A DNA stretch of 64,000 nucleotides from Okapia johnstoni (lineage: Eukaryota; Chordata; Mammalia; Artiodactyla; Giraffidae), in NCBI GenBank assembly GCA_024291935.2, contig CM044310.1, positions 118,244,213-118,308,212 on the forward strand, read 5' to 3'. A program made the position numbers and the translations under genes. Of this stretch, positions 1-11,359 are shown piece after piece (the stretch's first letter is position 1; every line of letters starts with the position of its first letter). Under the pieces are notes generated by a model, which was not told the origin of the DNA, did no database searches, and was given only the letters and a program-made list of their open reading frames with translations.

Positions 1-159
1 GGTAAAGAATGCAGAGGGACACACAGTTTATGCCAGTGCCTTATGTGTGTGACTTCAGAAAGTCCAGCTTTCCTCAGTGTGAGACCCTGTCTGCCTTCAG
101 GGATCATGGAAATTAAGAAGGCTCATGGAAACACTCCTTTAGTCTCCTAAGGGTGCTAG

Positions 160-413
160 CTAGAAACTTGTAATTGTTTCCAGTAATTAACAACTGAGCG
201 AAAAGTTTCCAGAAATATTCTCAGATCCCAGGCCTGCACTCCCATTGCTGCTGCAGGTGAAATGACAATTGCAGCTTTGATGGGAGGGGAGGGGAGGACA
301 CAGCATCTCAAACCCGTATATCAGGATCCAGTTGCCTCCCTCCCACACAGACACTGGGTATAATGACCACCTGGAAGCCCACTCTCCTGACAGCAGGAAG
401 GTGTCTGGTAAGT
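160..413 (+). promoter_or_regulatory. V1R unit 1 upstream module: putative promoter and first exon with splice donor
   Basis: This segment recurs before units 2, 3, 4 and 5 (near 17140, 25240, 34260 and 45860). It holds TAATTG at 171 and TAATTA at 184, which are homeodomain-type cores. A TATATC motif lies at 317, followed by a pyrimidine-rich CCTCCCTCCCACACA stretch. An ATG at 363 precedes a strong donor, CTG|GTAAGT, with the exon ending at 407. TAATTA to donor is the same distance in units 1, 2 and 3 (218 bp from the end of the site). V1R genes are known to have upstream non-coding exons and one coding exon, so first exon plus promoter is the natural reading. The transcription start is inferred, not seen. 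Confidence 0.6.
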
Positions 414-1940
414 GTTTTCTGTCTCATTCTAAGCAGCAGAGTCTACAAGAGAAAGTCAGATCAAGAGTCTGGAGAAGAAATCATATCAGACAAAGGCAAT
501 CTTCTGTGTAGTAACTTGATTCAGTGCCAACAGCAAGCAGGAAGGTGGAGTAAGTCTGAGGTATGAGCTGAGCTAATATTGAGGAAGTGGGTTTCTAGAA
601 CCCACAGCAATCTCTAAAGACTCTTCGTGCAATCAAATGTAATCCTCTGACAGTTTCTGTTGTGACTCAATCCAAGTTACAGCAAAACCTGATTTTTAAG
701 GTGCTTAAAAATATTTGTGATGAAAAGGATGTTAGTCCACATTGGGGAAATGTCATTTGTAAATAAGTATATGGTCTATCATTTGGTAATATTTAAGCTA
801 TTTGATAACTATACTGAAAAAAGCTTTGCTTCTCAATGAGTTAAAGCTCTTGGATTTAACTCATTCATGTCCATCAAAGCCTTTTCTAGACAAAGAATGA
901 AACTGCACACATGACACAATTCCAATAAAGATATTTTTCTCAACTTAAAAAAAATTGCATTTTAAGTGGTAAAATACATTTGTAAAATCAATCTGCTGTT
1001 GAGTCTACCTTACAGGAATTATAGACTCCATGTTCAGGATGACTAGAAGTTCACCACTAGTCCATACAGGTTTGCAATAAAATGTGTGATGGATCTGAAG
1101 AAATCATCTAACACCATGCAGAAAGTGTATCTAAATGGAAACGACTTGAATAGCAACGGTTGTTCCAATCCTGGATGTCGGATGCAATTAGTGTAGACAG
1201 TAACTTTGCCTCAACTGAAAACCTCTGTAGTGTGTTAATGCTGGTGAGGTTATTGTCATTCTTAGATTTAAAGAACAGTTGACATGGTAATTGTAAGTTA
1301 GAGGCAGCAGCTGGCAGTCTCCTATAATGTTGATTCTTTTTTTTTAAATAGGCTACTATCAATCCAAAAATCCAGTCTCCGAATTTATAAAATACACAAG
1401 AATACATGCCTTGCAGATGCTATTTTACACATATGTCTGGTATGTCAGTGGCATGCACAAATCTTATTTCTTTGTTGCTATTTTTGCTTAGCTCTGGAAT
1501 TAACAAATAGATAAGTATATGAATTGAAAACAATAATAATTCAGTTTTTGCTTGCACTCTTTTATCATGTATTAGTGTTTTATGGCTCAAAGTTTACAAT
1601 GTTACTTGTGCTTATTCAATAATTCCTGTGATAGGTACATTATACCTGCTTTTCAGACATAAAAGCATCCTAACACCATCCCAATACTGAGCCATGCTCA
1701 TCTTCATGACATTACGTTATCCTGGGCAGGTTCCTGCCATATGTCGTATTCTACTGCCAGCAGTCCATGTATATGTATTAAGAAACCTCATACATAATAC
1801 AGAGTGCCCTACAGAATAAAGCTTTACAAAAATGGAATCTTCTTATAATGAAAATATAAAAGACCATTGGTCTAAAATCAAGTTAAGAAGTTGAGAAATC
1901 AAAACTAAATATAGGTATGGATTATTATTTGAATACAACT
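414..1940. other. V1R unit 1 intron, no gene recognised
   Basis: This AT-rich sequence aligns by eye with the unit 2 (17,509-18,800) and unit 3 (25,510-26,770) introns, so it is part of the duplicated unit. Short ORFs here have no recognisable similarity and are not conserved between the units. Confidence 0.6.
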
Positions 1941-1949
1941 AACTGGTTT

Positions 1950-2150
1950 TTAGCAGAGCTGGTAGTTCAGTGTGCTCTCTTGACCAGCCTAATGAGTTTC
2001 TAAAGTCCTTACTCTGCCCTGTGCAGCAGATTTCAACAAATACATAACCTCTCTGTGTTACCTTTCCCTGAAAAATTGAAGTCACAGAAATTCCGGGGTC
2101 GTGGATTTGTGAAGAATGAAGTGATAACATGGAGTGCCTTCAGCAAGTAA
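1950..2150 (+). repeat. Old MIR-like SINE in V1R unit 1 intron
   Basis: The stretch resembles the MIR core (a 'caagtcct...actctg...cctctctgtg' series). Equivalent copies sit at the same distance before the coding exon in the other units, so it predates their duplication. The match is from memory of the MIR consensus. Confidence 0.45.
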
Positions 2151-2362
2151 TTTTGCATTTTAAGTGCCCTTTCAATGTTATACATTGAACCCTTTTAAGG
2201 CTACTAGTAGCAGAAAAGCATAAAGCAAAATTTTCCAAGTGGCACCTGAGGATAAATGGAGAATATTGGATTTCAGTGGACATGATGCATGCAGCCCACG
2301 CCTAATGTTCCCATACAGACACTAACTCACGAGACAAGTACAAGTGAATGTGAACTGAGAGG

Positions 2363-3298
2363 ATGGCCAGCAGCTTTTTCATAATAGGCATGATCATCTT
2401 AACACAGACCGTGGTAGGAATCCTGGGGAATTTCTCACTTCTCTGCAGTTATATCGTCCTTTACTTCATGGGTTACAGGTTAAGGTCCACAGATTTGATC
2501 CTTAAGCACCTGATTGTGGCCAACTCCTTGGTCCTCCTCTGTAAAGGCGTCCCCCAGACAATGGCAGTGTTTGGGTGGAAGCATATCCGCAGTGATTTTG
2601 GCTGCAAACTTCTCTTCTTTCTGCACGGAGTGGGGAGGGGAGTGTCCATTGGGAGCATCTGCCTCTTGAGTGTCTTTCAGGTGATCACGATCAGTCCCCA
2701 GAACTCCATGTGGACAGCGCTGAAAGCAACAGCTCCCAAGTACGTGGTTCTCTCTCTTTTCCTGTGTTGGAGCCTGCAAATGCTGGTAAATGTCACTTTT
2801 CCTTTCCATATAAGTGGCAAACAGAGTGACAAAAACATCACAGAGGAAAGAGATTTTGGCTACTGTTCTTCTGTTCTTCTGGAGAAAATCAGAGACGGCT
2901 TGTATGGAGCATTGCTATTATTCCTTGATGTTGTATGTTTGGGGCTCTGGGCCAGCGGCTCCATGGTTCTCATCTCGTACAGACATAAGCAGCAGGTCCA
3001 GCACATTCGTAGGACCAACACCTCCTCCAGGTCCTTCCCTGAGTCCAGAGCTACTAAAACCATCCTTCTCCTGAGGAGCACCTTTGTCTACTTTTATACT
3101 CTTTCCTTCATCTTTCAACTGCTTTTGGCTCTTTTTGATCAGCCCAGCTGGTTCCTTGTGGACATCACTAGAATCATTGCAGCATGCTTCCAAACTGTCA
3201 GCCCCTTTCTGCTCATGAGCCATAACTCCAGTGTACAAAGGCTCTACTTTGCCTGGATAAGAAATGCAAAGTCCTCTACTATTATGAGAAAAGTGTGA
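2363..3298 (+). CDS. Vomeronasal type-1 receptor (V1R), intact, 311 aa
   Basis: This is a seven-helix G-protein-coupled receptor of the V1R family, which detects chemosignals in vomeronasal sensory neurons. Seven hydrophobic segments can be placed at about residues 8-33, 46-70, 82-112, 127-149, 177-206, 233-257 and 264-287. Cys81 and Cys168 are the expected extracellular disulfide pair, Asn158-Ile-Thr is a glycosylation sequon in loop 2, and PESRAT (226-231) is the conserved start of helix 6. The ATG at 2363 is chosen because it aligns with those of units 2 and 3 and lies 44 bp behind a conserved splice acceptor (AG 2317-2318). Compared with unit 2, two residues are missing in helix 5 and Arg238 replaces a Val in helix 6. 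The family call is secure. Function is likely but the helix 6 arginine leaves some doubt. Confidence 0.93.
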   Translation: MASSFFIIGMIILTQTVVGILGNFSLLCSYIVLYFMGYRLRSTDLILKHLIVANSLVLLCKGVPQTMAVFGWKHIRSDFGCKLLFFLHGVGRGVSIGSICLLSVFQVITISPQNSMWTALKATAPKYVVLSLFLCWSLQMLVNVTFPFHISGKQSDKNITEERDFGYCSSVLLEKIRDGLYGALLLFLDVVCLGLWASGSMVLISYRHKQQVQHIRRTNTSSRSFPESRATKTILLLRSTFVYFYTLSFIFQLLLALFDQPSWFLVDITRIIAACFQTVSPFLLMSHNSSVQRLYFAWIRNAKSSTIMRKV

Positions 3299-4036
3299 AT
3301 TTTATTTATTTCTATAATGATCCGTTGCCAGTTCATTTATTCACCCTCAGAATCCCAATTTAAATTTTGAATCTCAAGATAATAATATACCGGACATGCC
3401 AAGCGTCTTCTTCAATATAAAGACCAATTGAAATATATTGTCATGAAATATGAATATATCAGTGAAGTTTTCTTGTAGAAAAGGAGTTCAGATTTATGCA
3501 ATAAACAACAGGTCTTAAAATGATCTGCATGTTATAAACTGTTCAAATGTGTTACTTTCAGTCTACCAGAACGAAGTTCCCAGAAATGAAGTAGGTATGG
3601 AAATATAAATAAAAGTATACATGAAAATGGATCAGTGTGCACAGTAGTCATAAATCAAACTGAAGAAATTAATGTCCTCACAGAGTAAAGAATACCCTGG
3701 TTAGCACTTCAAGGTAAATCAGGTAAGAGTTTGGGAGCCCGTTACAAGTTTATAGTTATCATTGTTAAGAGAGATGGCAGTATTTATTAGAAAGAGTCTT
3801 GCAGGGAGATTAACACATTAAGGTATTTTCATGTAGAAATGAGCAGTTTGAAGCGAAGTACAATAAAAAACACACCGAAAGAAAAATACGTTTCAGCAGA
3901 TTTTTTAAACTGAAATATATTTGACATATAACATTGTGTAAATTTAAAGTGTAAGATTTGGTAATGTGTTACATGTAAATATTGTAATATGACTGCCATT
4001 ACAACCACATATCACAATGCATAACTCTTCTTTTAC
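3299..4036. other. 3' flank of V1R unit 1, part of the duplicated block
   Basis: Sequence after the stop matches the unit 2 3' flank (20,680-21,370). An AATAAA lies near 3500 and another near 3607; either could serve for polyadenylation. The part from about 3770 to 4030 is repeated again at 11,048-11,345. Confidence 0.55.
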
Positions 4037-4078
4037 GTTGAATTTTTCATTGAATTATAGTTGATTTACAGTATTATA

Positions 4079-5352
4079 GCACAATTGCACTCATCTCACA
4101 CACTAGTAAAGTAATGCTCAAGATTCTTCAAACCAGGCTTCAGCAATACATGAACCATGAACTTCCAGATGTTCAAGCTGGTTTTAGAAAAGGCAGAGGA
4201 ACCAGAGATCAAATTGCCAACATCCACTGGATCATTGAAAAAGCAAGAGAGTTCCAGAAAAACATCTATTTCTGCTTTATTGACTATGCCAAAGCCTTTG
4301 ACTGTGTGGATCACAATAAACCGTGGAAAATTCTGAAAGAGATGGGAATACCAGACCATCTGACCTGTCTCTTGAGAAACCTGTATGCAGGTCAGGAAGC
4401 AACAGTTAGAACTGGACATGGAACAACAGACTGGTTCCAAATAGGAAAAGGAGTACGTCAAGGCTGTATATTGTCACCCTGCTTATTTAACTTATATGCA
4501 GAGCACATCATGAGAAACGCTGGGCTGGAGGAAGCACAATCTGGAATCAAGATTACCGGGAGAAATATCAATAACCTCAGATATGCAGATGACACCACCC
4601 TTATGGCAGAAAGTGAAGAAGAACTAAAGAGCTTCTTGAGGAGACTGAAAAAGTTGGCTTAAAACTCAACATTCAGAAAACTAAGATCAGGGCATCTGGT
4701 CCCATGACTTCATGGCAAATAGATGGGGAAACACTGGGAACAGTGGCTGACTTTATTTTGGGGGGCTCCAAAATCACTGCAGATGGTGACTCCAGCCATG
4801 AAATAAAAAGGTGCTTACTCCTTGGAAGGAAAGTTATGACCAACCTAGACAGCATATTAAAAAGCAGAGACATTACTTTGCCAACAAAGGTCCATCTAGT
4901 CAAGGCTAAGGTTTTTCCAGTGGTCATGTATGGATGTGAGAGTTGGACTATAAAGAAATCTGAGCACCGAAGAATTGATGCTTTTGAAGTGTGGTGTTGG
5001 AGAAGACTCTTGAGAGTCCCTTGGACTGCAAGAAGATCCAACCAGTCCATCCTAAAGGAGATAAGCCCTGGGTGTTCATTGGAAGGACTGATGTTGAAGC
5101 TGAAACTCCAATACTTTGGCCACCTCATGTGGAGCTGACTCATTTGAAAAGACCCTGATGCTGGGAAAGATTGAGGGCAGGAGAAGAAGGGGACGACAGA
5201 GGATGAGATGGTTGGATGGCATCACTGACTCAATGGACATGGGTTTGGGTGGGCTCTGGGAGTTGGTGATGGACAGGGAGGCCTGGCGTGCTGCAGTCCA
5301 TGGGGTCGCAAAGAGTCAGACACGACTGAGTGACTGAACTGAACTGAACTGA
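4079..5352 (+). mobile_element. BovB (RTE) LINE, 5'-truncated, broken ORF
   Basis: Translation gives the BovB reverse transcriptase: the FIDYAKAFD metal-binding motif and the YADD active site are present in 4114-4662. The ORF is broken by a deletion near 4640, after which BovB C-terminal sequence continues in other frames (4704-5138, 5116-5337). It ends in the typical GACTGAACTGAACTGA tail. It is inserted in an antisense L1 that resumes at 5353. Confidence 0.93.
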
Positions 5353-5752
5353 GTAGTTGCAGAGGTACAACATTGTGGTTCAATGTATAGGTTCTACTTT
5401 GTTTAAAGTTATTATGAACTATTGGCTATATTCCCTGTGCTGTAAAGCATGTCCTTGTAGTTTATTTATTTTATACATAGTAGTGTGTACTTCGAAATCT
5501 TTACTCTGTCTTGCCCCTTCCCACTTTCTCTCCCCACTGGTAAACACTAGTTTGTTCTCTATATGTGAGAGTCTTTTTCTATATCATTATTTTCATCCAT
5601 TTGTACTAGTTTTAGATTCTATGTGTCAAGTGATAATATACAGTATTTGTCTTTCTCTGTCTGACTTAATTCACTAAACAGAATGATTTCCAGGTCCATC
5701 TATGTTAGAAGCAGCAAAATTTTATTCTTAAGGGTTGAGGAGTATTCCACAT

Positions 5753-5753
<1 letters not shown>

Positions 5754-5786
<33 letters not shown>
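5754..5786. repeat. (TG)n microsatellite
   Basis: Uninterrupted TG/GT dinucleotide tract in the antisense L1. Confidence 0.95.
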
Positions 5787-5788
<2 letters not shown>

Positions 5789-7242
5789 GAATTTACTAGT
5801 TTTCTGGTGGAGACATTAGTGTTTTCTATATAAAGTATCATTTCTCTGCAGTAGTGACAGTTGTACCTCTTCTCTTATGCGTTTAGTACCTGTTATTACT
5901 GTTTTATCCAATTGCTGTGGCTAGGACTTCCAACGCTGTGTTAAGCCAGAGTGGCTAGAGTGAGCATCCTTCTCTTGTTTCTGATTTTAGAGGAAAAAGC
6001 GTTCAGATATCCACCTCTGAGTATGATGTTAGCTGTGGGTTTGTCATAAATGGCCTTTATTATGTTGAGATGTATTTTCTCTCTACCCATTTTTCTGAGA
6101 GTTTTTACCATGAATGGATGTTAGACTTTGTCAATGCTTTTTCTACATCTATTGACATAATCATGTATTAATCCTTCCTTTTTTAAATGTGATATATCCC
6201 ATGGATTGATTTGTGGATTTTTAATCATCCTTGCATCTCTGGAAAAATGCTACTTGATAATCATTTATGATAGTTTTTATAGATTGTTGAATTTTGTCTG
6301 CTAGTATTTTGTTGAACTTTTTCAACCATATTCAAAGAAAATACACTATAATTTTCTTTTCTGTAATTTTGTTTTCTTTTCTGTCTTTTTCTAGTACTGA
6401 TATCACTATAAAGGTAACTTGATAGAATAAATTTAGGAGTGTTCCCTCCTTTCCAATCTTTTGGAATAGTTTAAGAATGATAGATATTATTTTTAAAGAT
6501 GTTTTACAGGATCCCATGTGATGCCATCAGGTCCTGGACTTTGTTTGCTGGGAGGTTTTGATTAGTGATTGATCTCACTACTCGTCATCAGTTTGTTCAG
6601 ATTGTCTGTTTCTTCCTGATTCAGTCTTAGATGTTTGTTTCTAGAAGTTTGGTCAGTTAAGTGGGTTTGGGTTTCTTCTTTAGATTTTTCTGAGATATTT
6701 GAAGTAGGCTTGTATTGATATAAAGTTTTCTCCTACAACTGTGCTCACTCTGTTCCATCAGTTTTGGAAAGTTGTGTTTTTACTCTCGTTTGTCTCCTGG
6801 TAATTTCTGATTTACTCTTTGATATCTTTTGGAATCTATCATTTTTTAGTAGTGTGTTTAGTCTCTATGTGTTTGTTCTTTTCCTATTTTCCTTTCTGTA
6901 CTTGATATCCAGTTTCAAAAAATGCTTCATATGATTTCTGCTCACTGAAATTTGTTAAGACTTGTTTTGTGGCTTAGCACATAATGTATCCTGGAGAACA
7001 TTTCACTTTAAAAGAAAGTGTCTTCTATTGTTTTTCGATGTAAAATCCTAGGGATATCTACTAAATTCAGCCAGTCTGTTGCACCACATAAGATCTCTGT
7101 TGCCATACCAATTTTCTGTCTGGATGATGTGTCCATTAATGTAACTGGGGTGTTAACATCCCCTACCATTTTTGTATTATTGTCAATTTCTACCATGATG
7201 AGTATGGGTATTTGCTTTATATTTTTAGTTACTCCTTGTATT

Positions 7243-7860
7243 GAGTTCAGCACAGCAAACAGTGGAAACAGTGACAGACTTTATTTTTCTGAGCTCCAAA
7301 ATCAGTGCAGATGGTGATTGCAGCCATGAAATTAAAAAATGCTTACTCCTTGGAAGGAAAGTTATGACCAACTTAGACAGCATATTAAAAGGCAGAGACA
7401 TTACTTTGTCCAAAAGGTCTGTCTAGTCAAGGCTATGGTTTTTCCAGTGGTCATGTATGGATGTGAGAGTTGGACTATAAAGAAATCTGAGCACCGAAGA
7501 ATTGATGCTTTTCAACTGTGGTGTTGGAGAAGACTCTTGAGAGTCCCTTGGACTGCAAGTCCATCCTAAAGGAGATCAGTCCTGGGTGTTCACTGGAAGG
7601 ACTGATGTTGAAGCTGAAATCCAATACTTTGGCCACCTGATGTGAAAAGCTGACTCATTTGAAAAGACCCTGATGCTGGGAAAGATTGAGGGCAGGAGGA
7701 GAAGGGGATGACAGAGGATGAGATGGTTGGATGTCATCACCGACTCAATGGACATGAGTTTGGGTGGACTCCGGAAGTTGGTCATGGACAAGGAGGCCTG
7801 ATGTGCTGCGGTTCATGGGGTCGCAAAGGGTCGGACATGACTGAGCGACTGAACTGAACT
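7243..7860 (+). mobile_element. BovB LINE 3' fragment
   Basis: It encodes decayed BovB C-terminal sequence (motifs such as [13 protein letters not shown] and [19 protein letters not shown]) and ends in GACTGAACTGAACTG. It is inserted in antisense L1. Confidence 0.92.
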
Positions 7861-8089
7861 GTATTTGGTTCAGATATGTTAATGACTGTAACATTTGCTT
7901 CTTGTATTGATCCCTTTGTCATTATAAACTTTCTTTGCCTTTTGGTATAGCCTTAGTTTTCAAATCTATTTTGTCTGACATGAGTGTTGCTACCCCTGAG
8001 TTCTTATAATTTGTTTGCATGAAGTATCTTTTCCATTCCTCCCACTTTCAGTCTCTTTGCAGATTTCAAACTGAGGTAAGTCTCTTGCA

Positions 8090-8299
8090 CGCTGCCCTAA
8101 TGGCTCAGATGGTAAAGAATCTGCCTGCAATGAGAGAGACATGCAATCAGTCCCTGGATTGAGAAGATCCCCTGGAGAAGGAAACGGCTACCCACTCCAG
8201 TATTCTGGCCTGGAGAATTCCATGGACAGAGGAGCCTGGTGGGCTACAGGTTTGGGGTCACAAAGCTGTGGACACACTGAGCATTTCACTTTCACTTTC
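8090..8299 (+). mobile_element. Bov-tA SINE with target-site duplication
   Basis: The tRNA-derived head ('atggctcagatggtaaagaa') is followed by the BovB-like tail. It is flanked by a perfect AAGTCTCTTGCA repeat at 8078-8089 and 8300-8311. Confidence 0.93.
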
Positions 8300-9332
8300 A
8301 AGTCTCTTGCAGGCAGCATACTGAAGGAAATTGTTTTTTGTATTTAATCCAGTCAGCCCCTATGTCTCTTAGTTGGAGCATTTTGTCCATTTTCATTTAA
8401 AGTAATTATTGATAGGTCTGTTCTTATGGCATTTTATTACTTGTTTTTCAGTTGTGTTTGTAGTTCTTCATCCACTTCTTTTTGTTTCTTGCCTTGTGGT
8501 TTGAGGATTTTCGTCAGTGGTAGGTTTGTGTTGCTTTCTTTTTAGCTTATCTGTGTCTATTGTAGATTTCTGATTTGTGGTTACCATGGGGTTCATATAT
8601 ATTGACCTATAGTTACATCTCCTTGGTTTAACCTGATCACCATTTAAATTCAAATTCATTCTAACATGTTTACAGTCTTTCCTCCTTTTACCCACATTTC
8701 GTGTTTTTGATGTCATAATTTACATCTTTGTCTTTTCATCTATGTATTGGATTAAGTGGTTGATCCTCAGTCCTTACTATATATTGGCCTTACTTTGTGT
8801 CAGATTTTCTTTCCTGTAGATTCAAACTTCCTTTGCATTTAAAAAAGGCCTTTCAACATTTTTTTAGTATAGGTTTAGACTGAAGAACTCTCTTCATTTC
8901 TGCTTGTCTAAGAAATTCTTTCTATCTTCTTCTATACTAAATAACAGTCTTGCTGGAAAGAATATCTGTGATTGCAGCTTTTTCCTTTTCAGCACCTTGA
9001 AGATATCATGCAGCTCCCTTCTGGCCTCCAGAGTTTCTGCAGAGATATCAACTGATAGTCTTTTGGGGATTCCCTTATAGATGACTTTTTGTTTTTCTGT
9101 TGCTGCCTTTTGAATTCTCTCATTTTTAATTTTTGACTTCTAAATTATGATATTTCTTGGATGATATGTGTAGGTCTGTTTCAGTTCATCTTTTCCAACT
9201 CTGTGTGCTTCCTGCATCTGAATATATGTTTTCTTCCTCAAGTTTGGTAAATTTTAAGCCATATTTCCTTAAATACATTTTCCATCCTCATCCCTATATC
9301 TTTTCTTTCTGGAACTCTTATACTTTGAATAC

Positions 9333-9530
9333 CTGATGGCTCAGACGGTAAAGAACCTGCCTGCAATGTGGGAGACTTGGCTTTGATCCCTGGGACGGGA
9401 AGATCCTCTGGAGATGGGAATGGCAACCCACTGCAGTATTCTTGCCTGGAGAATTCCATGGCCAGAGGCTACAGTCCATGGGGTCACAAAGAGTCGGACA
9501 TGACTGAGCAACTAACACTTTCACTTTCAC
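9333..9530 (+). mobile_element. Bov-tA SINE
   Basis: Typical sequence: tRNA-like 'gatggctcagacggtaaaga', 'cctggagaattccatgg', then 'gagtcggacatgactgagca' and a CACTTTCACTTTCAC end. Confidence 0.93.
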
Positions 9531-9556
9531 TGTTAACGTTATCTCAGAGATCTCTT

Positions 9557-9845
9557 TTTTATAATTTATTTTTTAATTGGAGTCTAATTGCTTTATCCTG
9601 TCGTGTTGGCTTCTGCCATACATCAACATAAGTCAGCCATAGGTGTACACATGTCCCCTCCCTCTTGAAACTTCCTCCCATCTCCCAGCCCATCCCACCC
9701 CTCTAGGTTGTTAAAGAGCTCCAGGCTGGATTCCCTGAACTGTACAGTAATTTCCCACTTGCTATCTATGTTACACATGGCAGTATATATATGTTAGTGC
9801 TACTCTCTCACCTGCTCCTTTTTGTGCTGTGTCCGTAAAGTCTGT
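9557..9845 (-). mobile_element. 5'-truncated L1-BT 3' end with target-site duplication
   Basis: An antisense L1-BT-type 3' end begins with a T-run at the left. The flanks carry a perfect 15-bp duplication, TCTCAGAGATCTCTT, at 9542-9556 and 9846-9860. It is a young insertion into the older L1. Confidence 0.85.
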
Positions 9846-10240
9846 TCTCAGAGATCTCTTGAGTTGCTATCATTTTGAAAATTGTCCTTCTTTCTACTCT
9901 TCTTGGGTAATTTTCATTATTGTATCTTCCAGGTCATGTGTGCATTCTTCTGTATCACCTAGTCTGCTCTCTATTCCTTCTATGTATATTTTCCTTCAGC
10001 TATTTTTCATTTCTAATATTTTTAAAAATATTTTTTCTAGTTCCTAAAATATTCAGTATTTGCATCACTCTTACTCTTTCATTCAGTTCATATTTTTATT
10101 AAATTTTTATCTGATAACTTGTTGATTTATTATTTTTTTTCAGGAGTTGTCCTACTGGTCGTTCAGTTGCGAGTAGTTCTTTTGCCTTTTAATTTTGCTT
10201 ATTTTCTCTGCCTCAATGAATTTAGGTAAAACAGTTGCCT

Positions 10241-10700
10241 AAGAGTGGCCCTGAGGAGATGTTCTTGTGTGGTGGGCCCATATATACCTGGTGTGTGTCT
10301 GTGGCCTTCGGTGGTCGAGCTGGATTTGAGGTGGATGCAGGTCCCCTCTTTTCTCAGGAGAGTGGGGGCAGTTACTACCTTGGTAGCAGGTGTGGTTGGA
10401 GATGGTGGAGCTGGGATTGCTGCCGGTTTGAGACATTACTTCCTCTCTGCTCAGTGAACGTCGCCATCCTGTTGGCAGTGGTATCTCGTCCTAAGGCGCT
10501 GGAACCCTGTGGGTCTGACCCGAGATGAATCTCCTCCTTCTGAGTGTGTGTCTTTCCTCCCCACACAGTGGGTCCATTTCCCCAGACGAAGGACAGTGCC
10601 GAATCTGTTTGGGCCCATGGTCAAATCCATTAAGTTTACTAATCAGCTGATGTCAAGAGAGGGAATTTTCCTGGATTATTTGGTGACCCCCGCGTAATTA
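10241..10700 (-). mobile_element. Probable antisense L1 5' region
   Basis: A GC-richer segment continuous with the antisense L1. Its ORFs (for example 10235-10528) do not resemble known proteins. The L1 5' UTR call is by position and composition only. Confidence 0.4.
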
Positions 10701-10769
10701 CATGAACCCTTGAAAGAAAAGGAAACCAGTGAATTGTGTTAGAAAATAAAATCAGAGATTTCAAATGTG

Positions 10770-11047
10770 TGTGTGTAGTCTCTCAGCCTTTGAGATCCCA
10801 TGGACAGTAGCCCGCCAGGCTCCTCTGTCCGTGGGGATTCTCCAGGCAAGAATACTGGAGTGGGTAGCCATGCCCTCCTCCAAGGGATCTTCCCAACCTA
10901 GGAATCGAACCCAGGTCTCCCTGATTGCAGGCAGATTCTTTACCATCTAAGCCACCAGAGAAGCCCAAGAATACTGGAGTGGGTAGCCTATCCATTCTCC
11001 AGGGGAACTTCCCAACCGAGGAATTAAACTGGGGTCTCATGCATTAC
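10770..11047 (-). mobile_element. Bov-tA SINE plus partial second copy
   Basis: A reverse-oriented Bov-tA ends near 10,965 ('taagccaccagagaagccc'). The head sequence 'aatactggagtgggtagcc' to 'gcattacagg' is then repeated in part to 11,047. Confidence 0.85.
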
Positions 11048-11345
11048 AGGAGATGGCGGTATTTATTGGAAATACTGTTTTGTCTGGAGATTAGTACACT
11101 CGAGTATTTTCATGTAGAAGTGACCAGATTTAAGTGAAGTGCAACAAAAGGAGAACAAAAAGAAAATTATACTCCAATAAAAATTAAAAACAAAAAGTAT
11201 GCTTCAGCTGATTTTTAAAGTTAAATGTATTTTACATATAGCATTATATAAATGTATAAGTGTACAAGATGGTAATAGATTTAGGTATTGTATTATGAGT
11301 GCCGTTTTAGCCATAGCTAGCACCTCTATTACAAAATATTAGTCC
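11048..11345. repeat. Extra copy of the V1R 3'-flank segment
   Basis: It resembles 3770-4030 and 21,104-21,370 (shared 'agtatttattagaaat' and 'gtattttcatgtagaa' landmarks). It has no V1R in front of it, so it marks an internal duplication or rearrangement in unit 1. Confidence 0.55.
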
Positions 11346-11359
11346 TTTTAAATTTAAGT

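Larger units (their letters stand above)
363..2384 (+). other. Predicted spliced upstream ORF of V1R unit 1 (363-407 joined to 2319-2384)
   Basis: If the donor at 408 is joined to the acceptor AG at 2317-2318, the exon 1 ATG reads 15 codons in exon 1 and 21 more plus a stop in exon 2. It passes over the receptor ATG at 2363 in another frame and stops at TAA 2382-2384. The same frame is kept in units 2 and 3 although exon 2 begins 3 nt shorter here. This is inference from splice-site pattern and comparison of copies; no transcript evidence is available. Confidence 0.35.
4037..10240 (-). mobile_element. Antisense L1 mosaic, interrupted by BovB and SINEs
   Basis: Read on the minus strand this is decayed L1 sequence running from the 3' end (about 4040 and 5353-5750) through ORF2 to ORF1-region sequence (about 8850-9330 and 9861-10,230). 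It is interrupted by BovB (4079-5352, 7243-7860), Bov-tA SINEs (8090-8299, 9333-9530) and a second L1 3' end (9557-9845). No long ORF survives. Confidence 0.8.

Noticed and set aside
363..566. 67-codon ORF as an independent gene
   Set aside because: It reads through the conserved splice donor at 408. Only the 45 nt before the donor are shared between units, so it is treated as the start of a possible spliced uORF.
2473..3238. Minus-strand ORFs opposite V1R coding exons
   Set aside because: They recur opposite every V1R because the coding strand is conserved; they are shadows of the receptor frame.
8090..8299. tRNA gene in the SINE head
   Set aside because: The tRNA-like parts of Bov-tA and CHR SINEs are diverged promoter remnants without an intact cloverleaf that I can support. 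The same applies to the other SINEs.
10235..10528. 97-codon ORF in GC-richer sequence
   Set aside because: It lies in sequence continuous with antisense L1, overlaps ORFs in several frames, and resembles no protein.
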